Shown here one piece after another: positions 33,305-44,170 of a stretch of DNA of 64,000 nucleotides. A program made the translations under genes and the position numbers. The DNA is from Chiridota heheva (taxonomy: Eukaryota > Echinodermata > Holothuroidea > Apodida > Chiridotidae). Under the pieces are notes generated by a model. That model saw only the letters and a list, made by a program, of their open reading frames with translations, was not told the origin of the DNA and made no database searches. The stretch is taken from contig JAIGNY010001701.1 of NCBI GenBank assembly GCA_020152595.1, positions 239,501 through 303,500 on the forward strand. The letters run 5' to 3'. How positions within the stretch are numbered: the stretch's first letter is position 1; each line of letters opens with the position of its first letter.

Positions 33305-33379
33305 TTAACCTGTACTCTACCAGCATTTTTTTGAAAACACACTTGGGAGGTGGTTCGAGCGTGGTAGAGTGAGGGTTAA
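33305..33379. mobile_element. Short MITE with TTAA...CTCTACCA ends (75 bp)
   Basis: Ends are TTAACCTGTACTCTACCA and TGGTAGAGTGAGGGTTAA. The interior ('gaaaacacacttgggagg') matches the 33.1-kb copy but is shorter by a deletion of about 35 bp. Confidence 0.7.
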
Positions 33380-33384
33380 GTGTG

Positions 33385-33985
33385 TGAAATGAATGGAAGT
33401 ATCTTTTTTTAAATGTGAAATCAGTGCTTTATCACTGATAAAAAAAATAAGATATGTTGAGGTTTTTTTTTCCAATTAATTTAACCTATCTGGCAATTGA
33501 CCATCCCTGTGGTGACCAACCCCAACCTTTTTGTAAACTATTTGATATATACTTTGCAAGAATACCCAATGATGAAATGCTGAGCTATGTGAAATATGTT
33601 GACTACAGGAATCATTTTCATATTCTTTCAGAATATTTTAAGAAAATCTTATATTACTAAAAGCAATTACAAAGTTTCCCTTGAAGAAAAAAACAAAACA
33701 AAATAATAAGATGATTTTTTGTCATTTAAATAAATTGAAAGCCTGTTACAACTTAGATGTACACTATTGAAACAACCAAAACAGCCTAATGCATCTGTGT
33801 GAACATTATTCCCTCATGTGCCTCGAGCACTGTCTGAGTACCACTCAAAGATGTTACCCATCACAGGTACATACGTAACATTTCATAATTATACTTGACG
33901 ATTTCTGAAATTCCTCTGAATCATTGTACCATGATTGATGGGTTTAAAATTGGACTTGTCATGTGTATGGTGTATCTCAGGTGGA
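33385..33985. other. Intron 1 sequence without recognised features
   Basis: AT-rich; no match to other repeats in the window that I can see. Confidence 0.3.
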
Positions 33986-33989
33986 TGAC

Positions 33990-34400
33990 CTGGGTCGGAC
34001 ATCATCTCAAGCACAAAAAGCCAAATCAAGTTTTTTTTTAAAGCCAAACGAAGCTAAAAAAATGCCAACTTAAGCTTTAAAAACCCAAATTAAGCTTTAA
34101 AAAAGCCAAATTAAGCTTTAAAAAAAAAAGCCAAATTAAGCTTGAAAAAAAAGCCAAAATGTAATCAAGACAAAAAAAAGCTCCAAATTTTGAAAGGAGT
34201 CAGCAAGTGGTTGCTCTGGGGTTTTTCTGCGAGCGGTCAACAACATGTGGTCTGAATGTCATTAGAAAATTCATTTTTTAACTTTCTTTCTATTCTCTAT
34301 CAACATTTTTTGAGAAAAGGCCAAACTTAAGCCAAATAAGACTTTTTGTGCCCAAACAAGTCTCAACAAAGCCATAATAGCCAAATCACGAAGCAATATC
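33990..34400 (+). repeat. Dispersed repeat family G (AAGCCAAATTAAGC), uninterrupted copy
   Basis: The left part has five to six units of 'aagccaaattaagctttaaa'. A shared middle follows ('gcgagcggtcaacaacatgt', 'ttaactttctttctattctc', 'tatcaaca'), and the right part has 'aggccaaacttaagccaaat'. The same order occurs at 60190-60430, where a LINE interrupts it. Confidence 0.65.
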
Positions 34401-34404
34401 TTTT

Positions 34405-36910
34405 CTTAAGAGAAATGGTCCGTCAATTACTCACACTTGATGTACATATTACCTCAGGCATATAATACACAGCTATTTTTATTACCAGTTTGAAGACAAA
34501 CTTTTCCCACTTAGACACCTAACATGGATGAGTGATTTCAATCACAAAAGTACCTTGATTATTCAGCCAGCACTGGCTTTCTGTAATCTTACACACAAAT
34601 AATCTTGGGCTACTTGGCTGTGGTGTGCATGGGAATGTCAGATAAACAAATCATTGTTTTGAGTGTAAATACAATTACACTGAACAGGAAGTGGGGTTGG
34701 TAATTGTCATACCTGATTTTTTTCAGGTGTCGGGTGCGGGTAGGCTTAAAGATAAACTTTTCGGCATGTTAGATAGAAAAAGTTAAATAATATTTTTGTT
34801 GCTTAAAAGGTCTTAAACCAAATTTCATAATTTTATTCTTCTTCAAATTTGGCTTCTACAAAACCAATCTACCAGCCATGTGGATGACCTTTAAATGATT
34901 GTAAAACCAGTGAGTACAGTTGCCTGGTCACATTAAGAAATTGAAGCTGAAATTAAAATTGTATCCTGTCAGCTATCAGTTTTACAAGTTTTGTCCCCAA
35001 GTCCTTGGTGGATTGGTTAATAAATTGCATTAATGTTGCACAAATTACATGGACGTTAAAAGCGATAAAACAAACAAACAAAACTTAAAAAGTATCAGAT
35101 AGTTTTAAGAGGTTGAATAGTTTGAAGAGCATCTAATAATTGTATAGTTTTATTCATAGGATGGATGTTTGATACAAGTTGTTCATAATCATAGGTGGTG
35201 ATCCTAGGGGCATCATATGGGTTTCTTTCAGACATTTTGATGGAGACAATGAATATTCTTCTGTTCTTCCTGATAATTTTCTTTGGGGCATCATATGGGT
35301 TTCTTTCAGACATTTTGATGGAGGCGATGAATATGCTTATGTTCTTCATGATAATTTTCTTAGAAATTACATTTTGAAAATCCTACCAGACTCAGACATG
35401 TGAAAAATAACAACAGGTATTAATCATTCTGACTGCTGAATGTCCATTTGATAAAATGCTTCACTACTAGAAAATCATCTTTCCTTCCTGCCTCATCCTA
35501 ATGCCACATTAAAGGATACAATTTCTCGCTCATCATTGTCATCGTCATCATCATCTGTCATCCATGGATGGAATAGTAGAAGCAGCTTTGACAAAGTGGT
35601 ATCAGGTAGATTTATCTATCTTGAGTAGCTGAATCTCATTTGTATTGAGTCCCAGTGCCTTTGGCAATGATGTCAGGGTAACACATTTTCCTTCTACCAT
35701 GATTTCGGTGTCCATCAGAAGGTTCCCATAAGATCAAATGAGAGATTGGTTGATGTTTTGTGCAAAAGCAGTGTCCATCAATTTGCAGGTGTTGCTGTTT
35801 TATGGTCTCTAATAGCAGAGGAATGTTGCTGTATACTTCCTAAAAGCTTCTTTGTGGTCAATATTATTTTGCCATAAATATGACCACTTTTTAATCTGCA
35901 TTGAATAATGAAAGTTAACCCTCGGAAATTAAATTAACTTCTTGAGAACCTGGGTTACATTTATTTGATTAACCTTCCAGAGAGCAGAGCTCTGGATAAA
36001 AAAATCCTCTTCAAGCAAAGGTATAATAGTATCTTGACAGAACTCCATCTTGACATATCTAACTTCAAGAATTGTAACACTTATATCTAGAACTTTATAG
36101 TTAGGCGATTGTTCGTCAGTTTGGCAAGCTAGAATTCTCTGGTTCAATTCTTGGTGGGTCTTTGTTTACCAATGGTTCACCAACTGGTTCACCAACTGGT
36201 TTATCAAATGGGTCATTGAGAATGGGATGTAAAATACATGTACCTAAATTAACCAGCTAGAATTTGTGAGAGAATTCAATTTCGGTAAAATGTGGGGTCC
36301 TTATAAAGGAACTAAATCAGTTTTATAACAGAGCTGATAGGGTTGTTAGACTTTTCTCCTGAGTAGATTAGATTTGAGTACACTACAGTAGTGATTCCAA
36401 TAATTCCTTAAGAAAAGTTATATAAGTTTGGTTAAGATAATTGTGCAAATTAGACCATGATTAAAGCTGATGTGGGTTCATCAGAGCAAATAACGCGCAG
36501 ATAAGGTGCCAAAAGATCTTGATATAATGTTCAGCACTGGATGCATTTTTTCGGGACGCTTATTAAACGTTTAGATTCTATGTTATGCAGTGTTTATCAA
36601 TAATATATATTTCCACAAATATTCAAATACATTTCCATACAACCCTGATCCCCAAAACGTACTCTACCAAAGGGATCAAGTTTTAAAGAATTATCTGTAT
36701 AAAGCTTTTTTTTATTTGATGCTTCTCTTTGAAATTTGTGAAATACATATAGAAATTGAAAAGATTAAATTGCAATTTGGCCAACGGATAAATATATCAT
36801 TACAATTCTGCCATTGCTCTTGACAAAAAATAGCATTTACCCTGCAAATATGCCAATTTAACCTTCAATAGAGTATGCACCTAAATATGCTCCATTAATT
36901 TCACTTACAC
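34405..36910. other. Intron 1 sequence with one 78-bp duplication
   Basis: Mostly unrecognised AT-rich sequence. At about 35207-35362 a 78-bp unit ('ggcatcatatgggtttcttt', 'cagacattttgatggag') is duplicated. Because 78 is a multiple of three, the + strand open frame contains a 26-residue repeat, but nothing suggests it is translated. Confidence 0.45.
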
Positions 36911-36915
36911 CATTT

Positions 36916-37356
36916 AAAGGATTGGTTCAGTGGTCAAGTGTGTCATCTTATATAAAGGATTAGTTCAGTGGTCAAGCGCATTAGGTCTTCAAAAGAAACA
37001 AAATGCTGAAGATTATCCGTTATTGATCAGTTAAGGAGATATTCAAGTTTAAAGCTTTGTCTTTCCTGTGTAGAAGTGACTGGTCTAGTAAGTCTACTAT
37101 GGAAAGTTAGGGTCTTCATCCTCACATTCTTATCAATTGTTCAAGGATTAGTTCAGTGGTCAAGCATGTCCAACTTATATGAAAGAAGACTTAAAAAGAA
37201 ACAAAATGGTGAAGAAAGCTTATTTTCTTAAAGAGATGTTCAAGTTTAAAGCTCCGTCTTATCTGTGTAGAAATGATTGGTGTTGTAAGTCTACTATCGA
37301 AAGTCGGCGTTTTCATGCTCACATTCTTAACAATTGTAAATGTATTTTAATGTATT
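36916..37356 (+). mobile_element. Foldback/MITE family A, three left-end fragments
   Basis: Left ends AAGGATTGGTTCAGTGG (36916), AAGGATTAGTTCAGTGG (36955) and AAGGATTAGTTCAGTGG (37143) follow one another in the same orientation, each truncated by the next. The last one is cut at about 37356 by the start of minisatellite array 3. Confidence 0.7.
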
Positions 37357-38133
37357 ACCATGTGGAACATATGGTGGGATCCAATGTGGAACATACGGTG
37401 AGATCCAATGTGGGACATAAGGTGGGATACTATGTGGGACATAAGGTGGGATGCCATGTGTGACATCAGGTGGGAAGCCACTGATGCGGGACATAAGGTG
37501 GGATGCCATGGGGGATATAGGGAGAGCTTCCATGTGGGACACAGGGAGTGATGCCATATGGGACATAGAGAAGAAAGTCATGTGGTACATTTGGTTGGAT
37601 TTATGTGGGACATACTTGTAGGATGGGATCCATATGGGACAACGGGTGGGATGCTATGTGGGTCATAGGGTGGGAGTCATGTGGGACATATGGTGGAATG
37701 CCATGTCAGACATACTGTATGGTGGAATGCCATGTGGGAGATATGGTGGAAGCCATGTGGGACAAGGCATGGGACGGGATATCATGTGGGACATGGGGTG
37801 GGATGTCATTTGGGACATGGGATGGGATCCATGTGGGACATTGGGTGGGATTCCATGTGGGTCATAGGATGGGATGCCATGTGGGACATATGGTGGAATG
37901 CCACATGGGACATGGGATGGGATGTCATGTGGGGCATGGAGTTGGATTCCATGTGGGGGATATGGTAGAATGCCATGTTGGACAAGGGATGGGATGGGAT
38001 GTCATGTGGGATATGGGGTGGAATGCCATGTGGGAGATGGGATGCCATGTGGGACTTTGTGTGAGATGCCATATTCATAATTGGCCGGGTCATATGATAT
38101 GGGTGTTAATTTGCATGGGCATGCGAACCATGT
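37357..38133 (+). repeat. 21-bp minisatellite, array 3, colinear with the end of array 1
   Basis: The array begins 'taccatgtggaacatatggt' and contains, in the same order as 10467-10980, the landmarks 'gggaagccactgatgcggga', 'gtcatgtggtacat', 'tgtaggatgggatcca' and the unique right flank 'cataattggccgggtcatat' plus 'ttgcatgggcatgc'. It is therefore a copy of the final third of array 1 rather than independent growth. It ends about 155 bp before exon 2. Confidence 0.85.
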
Positions 38134-38288
38134 CGGTACTAGTTGATGTATCACTCTGAAAGATTTTCCATTTTAATTTCAAGCTATATTTGTTTAAAAG
38201 CCTCCCCCGATAATAAGAGTGATAAACTGGATGTGTTTTTTTTTCTTCAAGCAAATAACATTGTACAACTATCATTATTTTGCCACAG

Positions 38289-38388
38289 GTCCAGCAGACA
38301 AATTTGAGGTATCTGTGGACAAGGAGGAGTTGAAGAAGAAGCTCACTCCTACACAGTATCATGTGACACAAGAGAAAGGAACTGAAAG
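38289..38388 (+). CDS. MSRB3: MsrB exon 2
   Basis: The exon encodes residues 15-47 and two bases of Arg48: an acidic-basic leader (PADKFEVSVDKEELKKK) followed by LTPTQYHVTQEKGTE, the conserved N-terminal strand of MsrB domains. The acceptor is CCACAG and the donor GTAAG at 38389. A second AG six bases further (CAG at 38292-38294) is also in phase, so use of either acceptor would include or omit Gly-Pro without breaking frame. The exon is followed at a 140-bp offset by a degenerate tandem copy of itself. Confidence 0.93.
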
Positions 38389-38587
38389 GTAAGAAGCAGT
38401 AATGTTCCTAAGAGGTGTGGGTGAGAGGGAAGATGGATAAGGGGGAAGGTGTCTGTGAACAAGGAGAACTTGAAGAAGAAGCTCACTCCTACACAGTACC
38501 ATGTGACACAAGAGAAAGGAACTGAAAAGTAAGAAGCTGTTACATTACTAAGAAGGGGGTGTTCTCTAAATCAGTTATGCCCATTAA
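38308..38587 (+). repeat. 140-bp tandem duplication covering exon 2 and its donor
   Basis: 38308-38425 aligns to 38448-38565 at a constant 140-bp offset, without indels over the exon part. Divergence is lower in the exon than in the intronic tail. Confidence 0.85.
38448..38528 (+). pseudogene. Tandem duplicate of exon 2, probably dead
   Basis: This stretch repeats most of exon 2 at an exact 140-bp offset, and the similarity continues about 30 bases into the following intron. The reading frame is still open, with GTG for GTA (silent), TAC for TAT (silent), Asp25 to Asn and Glu28 to Asn. The donor is preserved as AAAA followed by GTAAG. The duplicate lacks the acceptor side: there is no pyrimidine tract, and none of the nearby AGs gives the phase needed after exon 1. 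It is therefore best read as a partial exon duplication that cannot substitute for exon 2. Confidence 0.75.
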
Positions 38588-38664
38588 TTAGAAATTAATC
38601 AGGTTACAACCACAATTTTCATCTCTTGCAGTTTTTCATGGCATGATAACTGCTGTGTTCTGTG

Positions 38665-39062
38665 ACCTATCAGTAAATGCATACACATACTAAGCATGAC
38701 CTGTCAGTAAATGCATACACATGCTAAGCATGACCTGTCAGTAAATGCATACACATGCTAAGCATGACCTGTCAGTAAATGCATACACATGCTAAGCATG
38801 ACCTGTCAGTAAATGCATACACATGCTAAGCATGACCTGTCAGTAAATGCATGCTAAGCATGACCTGTCAGTAAATGCATGCTAAGCATGACCTGTCAGT
38901 AAATGCATACACATGCTAAGCATGACCTGTCAGTAAATGCATACATGCTAAGCATGACCTGTCAGTAAATGCATACACCAAGCTAAGCATGACCTGTCAG
39001 TAAATGCATACACATGCTAAGCATGACCTGTCAGTAAATGCATACACATGCTAAACATGGCC
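38665..39062 (+). repeat. 34-bp minisatellite in intron 2
   Basis: About twelve units of 'catgacctgtcagtaaatgc' plus 'atacacatgctaag', including two shorter 26-bp units that lack 'atacacat'. Units are nearly identical, which suggests recent growth. Confidence 0.92.
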
Positions 39063-39064
39063 TT

Positions 39065-40845
39065 ATTAAGTCAGTTTCATCTTCAACTTTTTCTTAAATT
39101 TTGCATCAAGCTTGGTATTCAAGTCAAGAAGACATAGTTTAGGGACTGTGAGAGCTGTATCGGAAAAAGAAACATCCAAGTCTGGCGTCTTTGGGGTCCT
39201 AACAAGCTTTGTGGTGCATCCCCATACATACAGAACTTAATGTATGAAAAAAGTCTTCAGCAATATTTGACCTTTGGAGTTTGTTAAAGTGACAGGCTAC
39301 AGTAAGCTGAAACACTCAGATTGACAAAATAGATCTGTAACAAATTATCATGTCCCCATTCCTGTCTCCCTCCCTTAACTTGAACAAAAAGTGACATCCG
39401 TTTGCCCTTAAATATTGAATAGGAATGCCCCTCTATAGGGCTTAATATCTAATGATGATATTGAGTAAGCTGTCAATAAGGAGTCTAAAATGCAAGAAAA
39501 CTTACTGGATTCATGACACAGCCCAAGTCATTTCTCTTACACAGTAATTGTATTATAAACTGAAGTTGGAGAACACAATTGAATTATTATGTTTGAAAAT
39601 AATCTGTTGTATTGCCTAAGGACTTTAATTATGTTATAAAGTTTGTGTGGCATTTTGCCCCAGTAACTTGTGTATTCATTTTACTTAAATTATCTACCCT
39701 AGACAATGTATAGATCATTTCATTGTGCTGGCTCACTTGACTTTGAATAAAAAATCGAAGAGCTTTCCATAATTGGAAATAGTAGTTCATGGAAAAATAT
39801 AGCTTTATGGAAAATATTGCTTTATGGAAAATATAGCTTCAGGGAAAATTGAATGTTGAAATTAGACTTGTTGAAAAGTTGTATAAGTGGATGTTTGGAA
39901 CCTTCTTCAGGCTTGTCTGTCTACAATTTGTTATTTTCATTTTGCACTTTTACCCAAAAATCTGCTGCCAGATAAGAAAAAGCTGCTCATTTTGATAAAC
40001 CATTGCTTTGTCTTTGAACTTGTGTCCTTGTTGATAAAATAACAACATTGGTCATTTGCTGCAACATACACTACACAATTCACTTTAAAATTTAGAAGTA
40101 AACAGTCATGTCATGTGTTTAATTATTGGATATGCTACTGTACAGTTTATTCCCAGTAACATTAATTTTTCATGCAAATTTTATAGGCTTTTTCTTTGTT
40201 TTTCTGAACATACTGTTAACAGAGAAACCTCAACTCTGTACTGATACAGCAGGCACGTAGCCAGGATTTTCCATGGGGGGGGGGTTCGTTTCCTCAGTAA
40301 AATTTCCCAATTTCAAATATATAAATGAACTATAGGGAGGTATATGAGAATTGTGTACCTTGGCGATTGGTGAGGGGTGCAAAGCCACCCTCTCAACCCC
40401 TCCCTATGGGCATGTATAGTGTAATGATGTTGATAATATGTGTTGTTCAGCATCCATCAAGGAATGTGGAAATATGGTTGTGGAAGTCAAATATCATTAA
40501 AAGACAATATATAGTGTTGTTTGAATTTTATAATTATGTTAATCAGGGTCACTGTAATTAATGGGGTTGAGTTCTAAAATTGTTGTATTCATAATGTGTT
40601 GTCATGAATACTCGAATGACTCTTAATAAAGCTCCAGTACTGTCCTAGTTTTGGTTCGAGCGGAAACATGAAAGATTATGGAATTAATTATAATCCCCAC
40701 AGTCAATGAAAGATGACTTGATTAGTGAAGTGAATTAGAGTGTAGCAGTCACTTCATGTTATTTGCATGTTTTTGTGTTCTATCAAATTCCTCCATCAAA
40801 TTCCACTACATGTAATCTTTTTGTTAATTCGGATGGAATTATGTG
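39065..40845. other. Intron 2 sequence, mostly unrecognised
   Basis: AT-rich intron. 40245-40310 has 'gcaggcacgtagccaggatt' and a G9 run, text of a kind that recurs near 54750 ('gtggcatagccaggatt'), so it is probably a low-copy repeat. Confidence 0.35.
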
Positions 40846-40854
40846 TGTAATCTA

Positions 40855-41150
40855 CCTACTGTGGTGTAGCGGTTGTCATACATGTCTACAGACCACGAGG
40901 TCCTGGGTTCAAGCCTGGGTTGGGTAGACACGCCAGTGCACCACAACTGGTTATCAAAGGCTGTGGACATTGACTTGGTTGTCGTTGTTATGTCTGTCCG
41001 TACATCGTACCTGTGTTCTCGTCTGGGTCGTTTTAAGCGTTTCGTGATAGCATTGTTACTATCATAACCGAATACGCAGGTGACGACCCCGTCATTGTAA
41101 TTGTGTGTTCACTCGTTGTCGTCGTTATGTGTGTATGACAACAACCAACC
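40855..41150 (+). mobile_element. tRNA-derived SINE or tRNA-like pseudogene
   Basis: TGGTGTAGCGG at 40862-40872 fits the Pol III A box exactly, and GGTTCAAGCC at 40906-40915 fits the B box, at the spacing found in tRNAs. The anticodon and acceptor stems do not pair well, so it is not an intact tRNA gene. The following 230 bp are unusually rich in CpG and GTCGTT motifs compared with the intron and look like a SINE body. Its 3' end is not certain. Confidence 0.6.
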
Positions 41151-42239
41151 TGCATTTCTGGTCCTTAAGTACTCTAATTTGTGTTCCATTGTGCTACAAT
41201 TAGTTGTGCTATTCAGTATAATCAAGTGAGCTGCACACAGTACCTGTATCATTGAAAGCAATTTTGCATTTTGTGTGCTCAGTTGTCTCAAAAAGCCCAC
41301 TAAGTGTCTTAGTTTTAGATCAAATATAAAGAGAGTATAAAATCAACAAACTGAACTTGAAAGTCCACAAGTATGCCATTAAGAAGTTGGGTTGCAGGCT
41401 TTGATGGATTTTAGTTTTTATTCCACTGTCAATAATGTAGTTTTAATTATTATGATGCTACTAGTATGTTATGATTAATCAAAACAAGTGTACAACTGCA
41501 TCTTTGTTCTGTCTGGTTTGTTTTATGTCGAGTTTTTTTCATTTCTGAATGTTGATGAATTGGCTCGGTCCTTGATATACTGCAACATTGCGCAATTCAC
41601 TAAGCCTTCTTTTTGATTATTTGGATTAAAAGTCAGCTTTTTAATGACATTAATGTTTGGAAAATGCAAAAAGTGGCCTAGATTGTAAGTTCAGTTGCAA
41701 AAAATTATTCTAATTTTAGAGAATTTTTGTGAATAAATACAGGAATTTTCATTTACATTAGTACTGTTAAAAATGTAGCTGTGACCAAAAGTGCGGCCAA
41801 ATCTCCAAGGGAAATACTGCTTATTTGTGTATTTATAATCAGAATGCAGTACAGTAAGCCAAGAATTGGTGTAAAGATTGGTACAGAATAGTGGTCGCTC
41901 GAGACTGGCATCTTCTTGGCATCTATGCTCCGTATAGGAGTCTTGCCAAGTTCCCGTTAGGGAGGATCATGTACAAAACAAAACAAAATGTAATATAGGG
42001 AATGCCAAAAAATTGAACTCTGTAAAAACTGATTCAAAATAGTTATTTTATTTCTTCTAGATTTGAATCAAATTTGATGAAATATGTAAAGTGAAGGAAC
42101 ATGTATAATGTTAATGCAGATAACATCAGAAGGATGCATGTATGGCTACAACAAATGTCTGTTGCACAGGATTGGGAGAAATGGTAATTGCATATTCAAT
42201 AAATATCACATTTATTTTATTTTTTAACAAATCTGACAG
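41151..42239. other. End of intron 2, unrecognised
   Basis: AT-rich intron. A GC-richer segment at 41890-41965 ('gtcgctcgagactggcatct') may be another repeat fragment. Confidence 0.3.
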
Positions 42240-42317
42240 GGCTTTCAGTGGAGATTACTTTGATCTGAAGGACGATGGCAACTACTACTGCATTGTTTGT
42301 GATGCAATGCTCTTCAA
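42240..42317 (+). CDS. MSRB3: MsrB exon 3 (first zinc CxxC)
   Basis: The exon completes Arg48 and encodes AFSGDYFDLKDDGNYYCIVC, then DAMLF and two bases of Lys74. Cys65 and Cys68 form the first half of the structural zinc site of zinc-binding MsrB proteins. The acceptor is TGACAG and the donor GTAAG at 42318. Phases 2 in and 2 out match exons 2 and 4. Two minisatellites begin within 500 bp downstream in intron 3. Confidence 0.93.
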
Positions 42318-42439
42318 GTAAGTTTGAAAATCAAAGGTTTTTAGCAAATTTAGATTTCTTTGTTTCTATTATCCAAGCTCGTCTTTATTGTTTGTGACCC
42401 GGCCCTTCAATTTTTCTGGGGAGCTCTAGATAGACGTCT

Positions 42440-42570
42440 TGCTTACATACATGCACCTGGTATGCACCGTGGTTCATTTGCTTACATACATGCACCTGTT
42501 ATGCACCGTGATTCATTTGCTTACATACATGTACCTGGTATGCACCGTGGTTCATTTCATCTCTGCATGC
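42440..42570 (+). repeat. 39-bp tandem repeat, just over three copies
   Basis: Units of 'gcttacatacatgcacctgg' plus 'tatgcaccgtggttcattt'. The length is a multiple of three, so two frames show a 13-residue peptide repeat. It is intronic and 120 bp after exon 3. Confidence 0.9.
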
Positions 42571-42745
42571 AGCAGTAAGCTAAACTTATGGCTTGAGAAT
42601 GTGTTTCAGCTTCTTACAACAACAAAAATGATAAAATAATAATAAATCATCAATTTTGGTGGTATTGTTTTGCTAAGGCCTCAAAGTGAGGAATTCCTTT
42701 GTTCCATGGTATCACAAACTAAACACTTTCTCAAGTCAGTGGGGA

Positions 42746-43035
42746 CTATTCTCAATGCGCAGCCATCATGTTGCAGCAGTCGTTAAACCGATTGGGTATT
42801 ATACTATTCTCAATTGCGCAGCCATCATGTTGCAGCAGTCGTTAAACCGATTGGGTATTATACTATTCTCAATCGCGCAGCCATCATGTCGCAGCAGTTG
42901 TTAAACCGATCAGGTATTATACTATTCTTAATTGCGCAGCCATCATGTCGCTGCAGTCATTAAACCGATCGGGTATTATACTATTCTCAATCGCGCAGCC
43001 ATCATGTCGCAGTGGTTGTTAAACCGATCGGGTAA
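42746..43035 (+). repeat. 58-59-bp tandem repeat, five copies
   Basis: Units of 'ctattctcaattgcgcagcc' plus 'atcatgttgcagcagtcgtt' plus 'aaaccgattgggtattata'. Later units show linked changes (GTCGCAGCAG, GATCGGG). Confidence 0.9.
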
Positions 43036-43389
43036 GTGAGAGGTAAGATCGCCAAGTGTGAGGGCAGCAGGTCCCATTTTAAATTCTTTGGTATGACGCA
43101 ACCGGGAAATAAGCGGGTGCACCACCAATTAAACTAATCAGTCGGATAGCAGCCTTGATATGCAGCTTTGTACAACAGCACATAATAGTCTTTGTTGCAT
43201 ATATAAAACGTTATGCACACAGAGTGAACCTAGTAACTTGTTTGTAACTCATTTTTTCTGATAAATGTCCAGCATTTGTTGACCCCTGTAGCAGCAACTG
43301 GTTACTACAGCTACTACAATATAGTTTCAAGAAACTAAAACTAAAAAGAATACCTGTTTGAGAAAGACAAGAATTTTGTCTAAAGAGTT

Positions 43390-44170
43390 TGTGTGAAATT
43401 CAAGTTTGATGCAAATTTTGCTGATGTTGGTAGTCCACCTTTCCTTTGAAAGGAATATTCCTGTGAATTTTCATTTTCATATATATATATATATGATAGA
43501 GGACTAGTAAGGAAACAGTTTTGTGTAAAAACCATGTTGATATCTTTTTCCGTATCGGAATTATTAGATTTTAAAGATTTCATCAGTGTGACCTCGTGGT
43601 GTAAAGTAAGATGTCATGTAAAGGCAGATTCAAGACAATTTTTTATGTTATTTGTATTAAACAAAACAAACAATTATTTTACTTAGAGGGTAAGGTTCAG
43701 TTGGGCAAATCACGTTCTTATAATCACGTACCTTCCTAATTTCTTGTATTTTTTATGAATATGTACATATTTTTGTTTACTTTTATCAATTTTATGTATT
43801 TTAAAGTGCAGCCGAAAATTGTTATGTTGGCGCTATATATTAAGTGCAATAAATAAATAAAGTGCATGCTATACCCAATCTCAATAATTAAACAAAGAAA
43901 TACTGAAGTAATTTAGGTAGAAGTAATTTATTTTCAAAAAATCCCAAATTTGTTGTAGATTTGTCTTTATGACATCACACAGTATACTGTGGGATCACTT
44001 TTCAACACACTCATGAAATCTTTGAAATGCAGTAATCTAAAAGGGAAAAAATATCAACATGATTTTACACCAAATTGTTTCTTTTATAGTCCTCTATCAT
44101 AGATATTAAAATGAAAACTCAGGGAATATTCCTAATTTTTTTAAACCTTTCCAAGAAAGAGAAAAATATT
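43390..44170. mobile_element. Long inverted-repeat (foldback) element with insertion
   Basis: The left arm (about 43400-43640) and right arm (about 43965-44165) are inverted copies. 'ggaatattcctgtgaatttt', 'gatagaggactagtaaggaa' and 'accatgttgatatctttt' pair with 'ttttcattttaatatct'-type, 'tttatagtcctctatcatag' and 'aaaatatcaacatgatttta'. Between them lies a 'gttggcgctatatattaagt' plus 'gcaataaataaataaa' segment that looks like a LINE/SINE 3' tail. Related single arms continue at about 44185-44690. Confidence 0.65.

Noticed and set aside
35179-35403. Protein with a 26-residue internal repeat
   Set aside because: It is explained by a 78-bp tandem duplication in an intron; there is no start context, splice support or known domain.
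38448-38528. Functional mutually exclusive exon 2
   Set aside because: No pyrimidine tract or AG in the required phase precedes it, although frame and donor remain. Kept as a pseudo-exon and as a finding.
40862-40930. Intact tRNA gene
   Set aside because: A and B boxes are perfect, but the anticodon and acceptor stems do not pair convincingly and a long repeat-like body follows.
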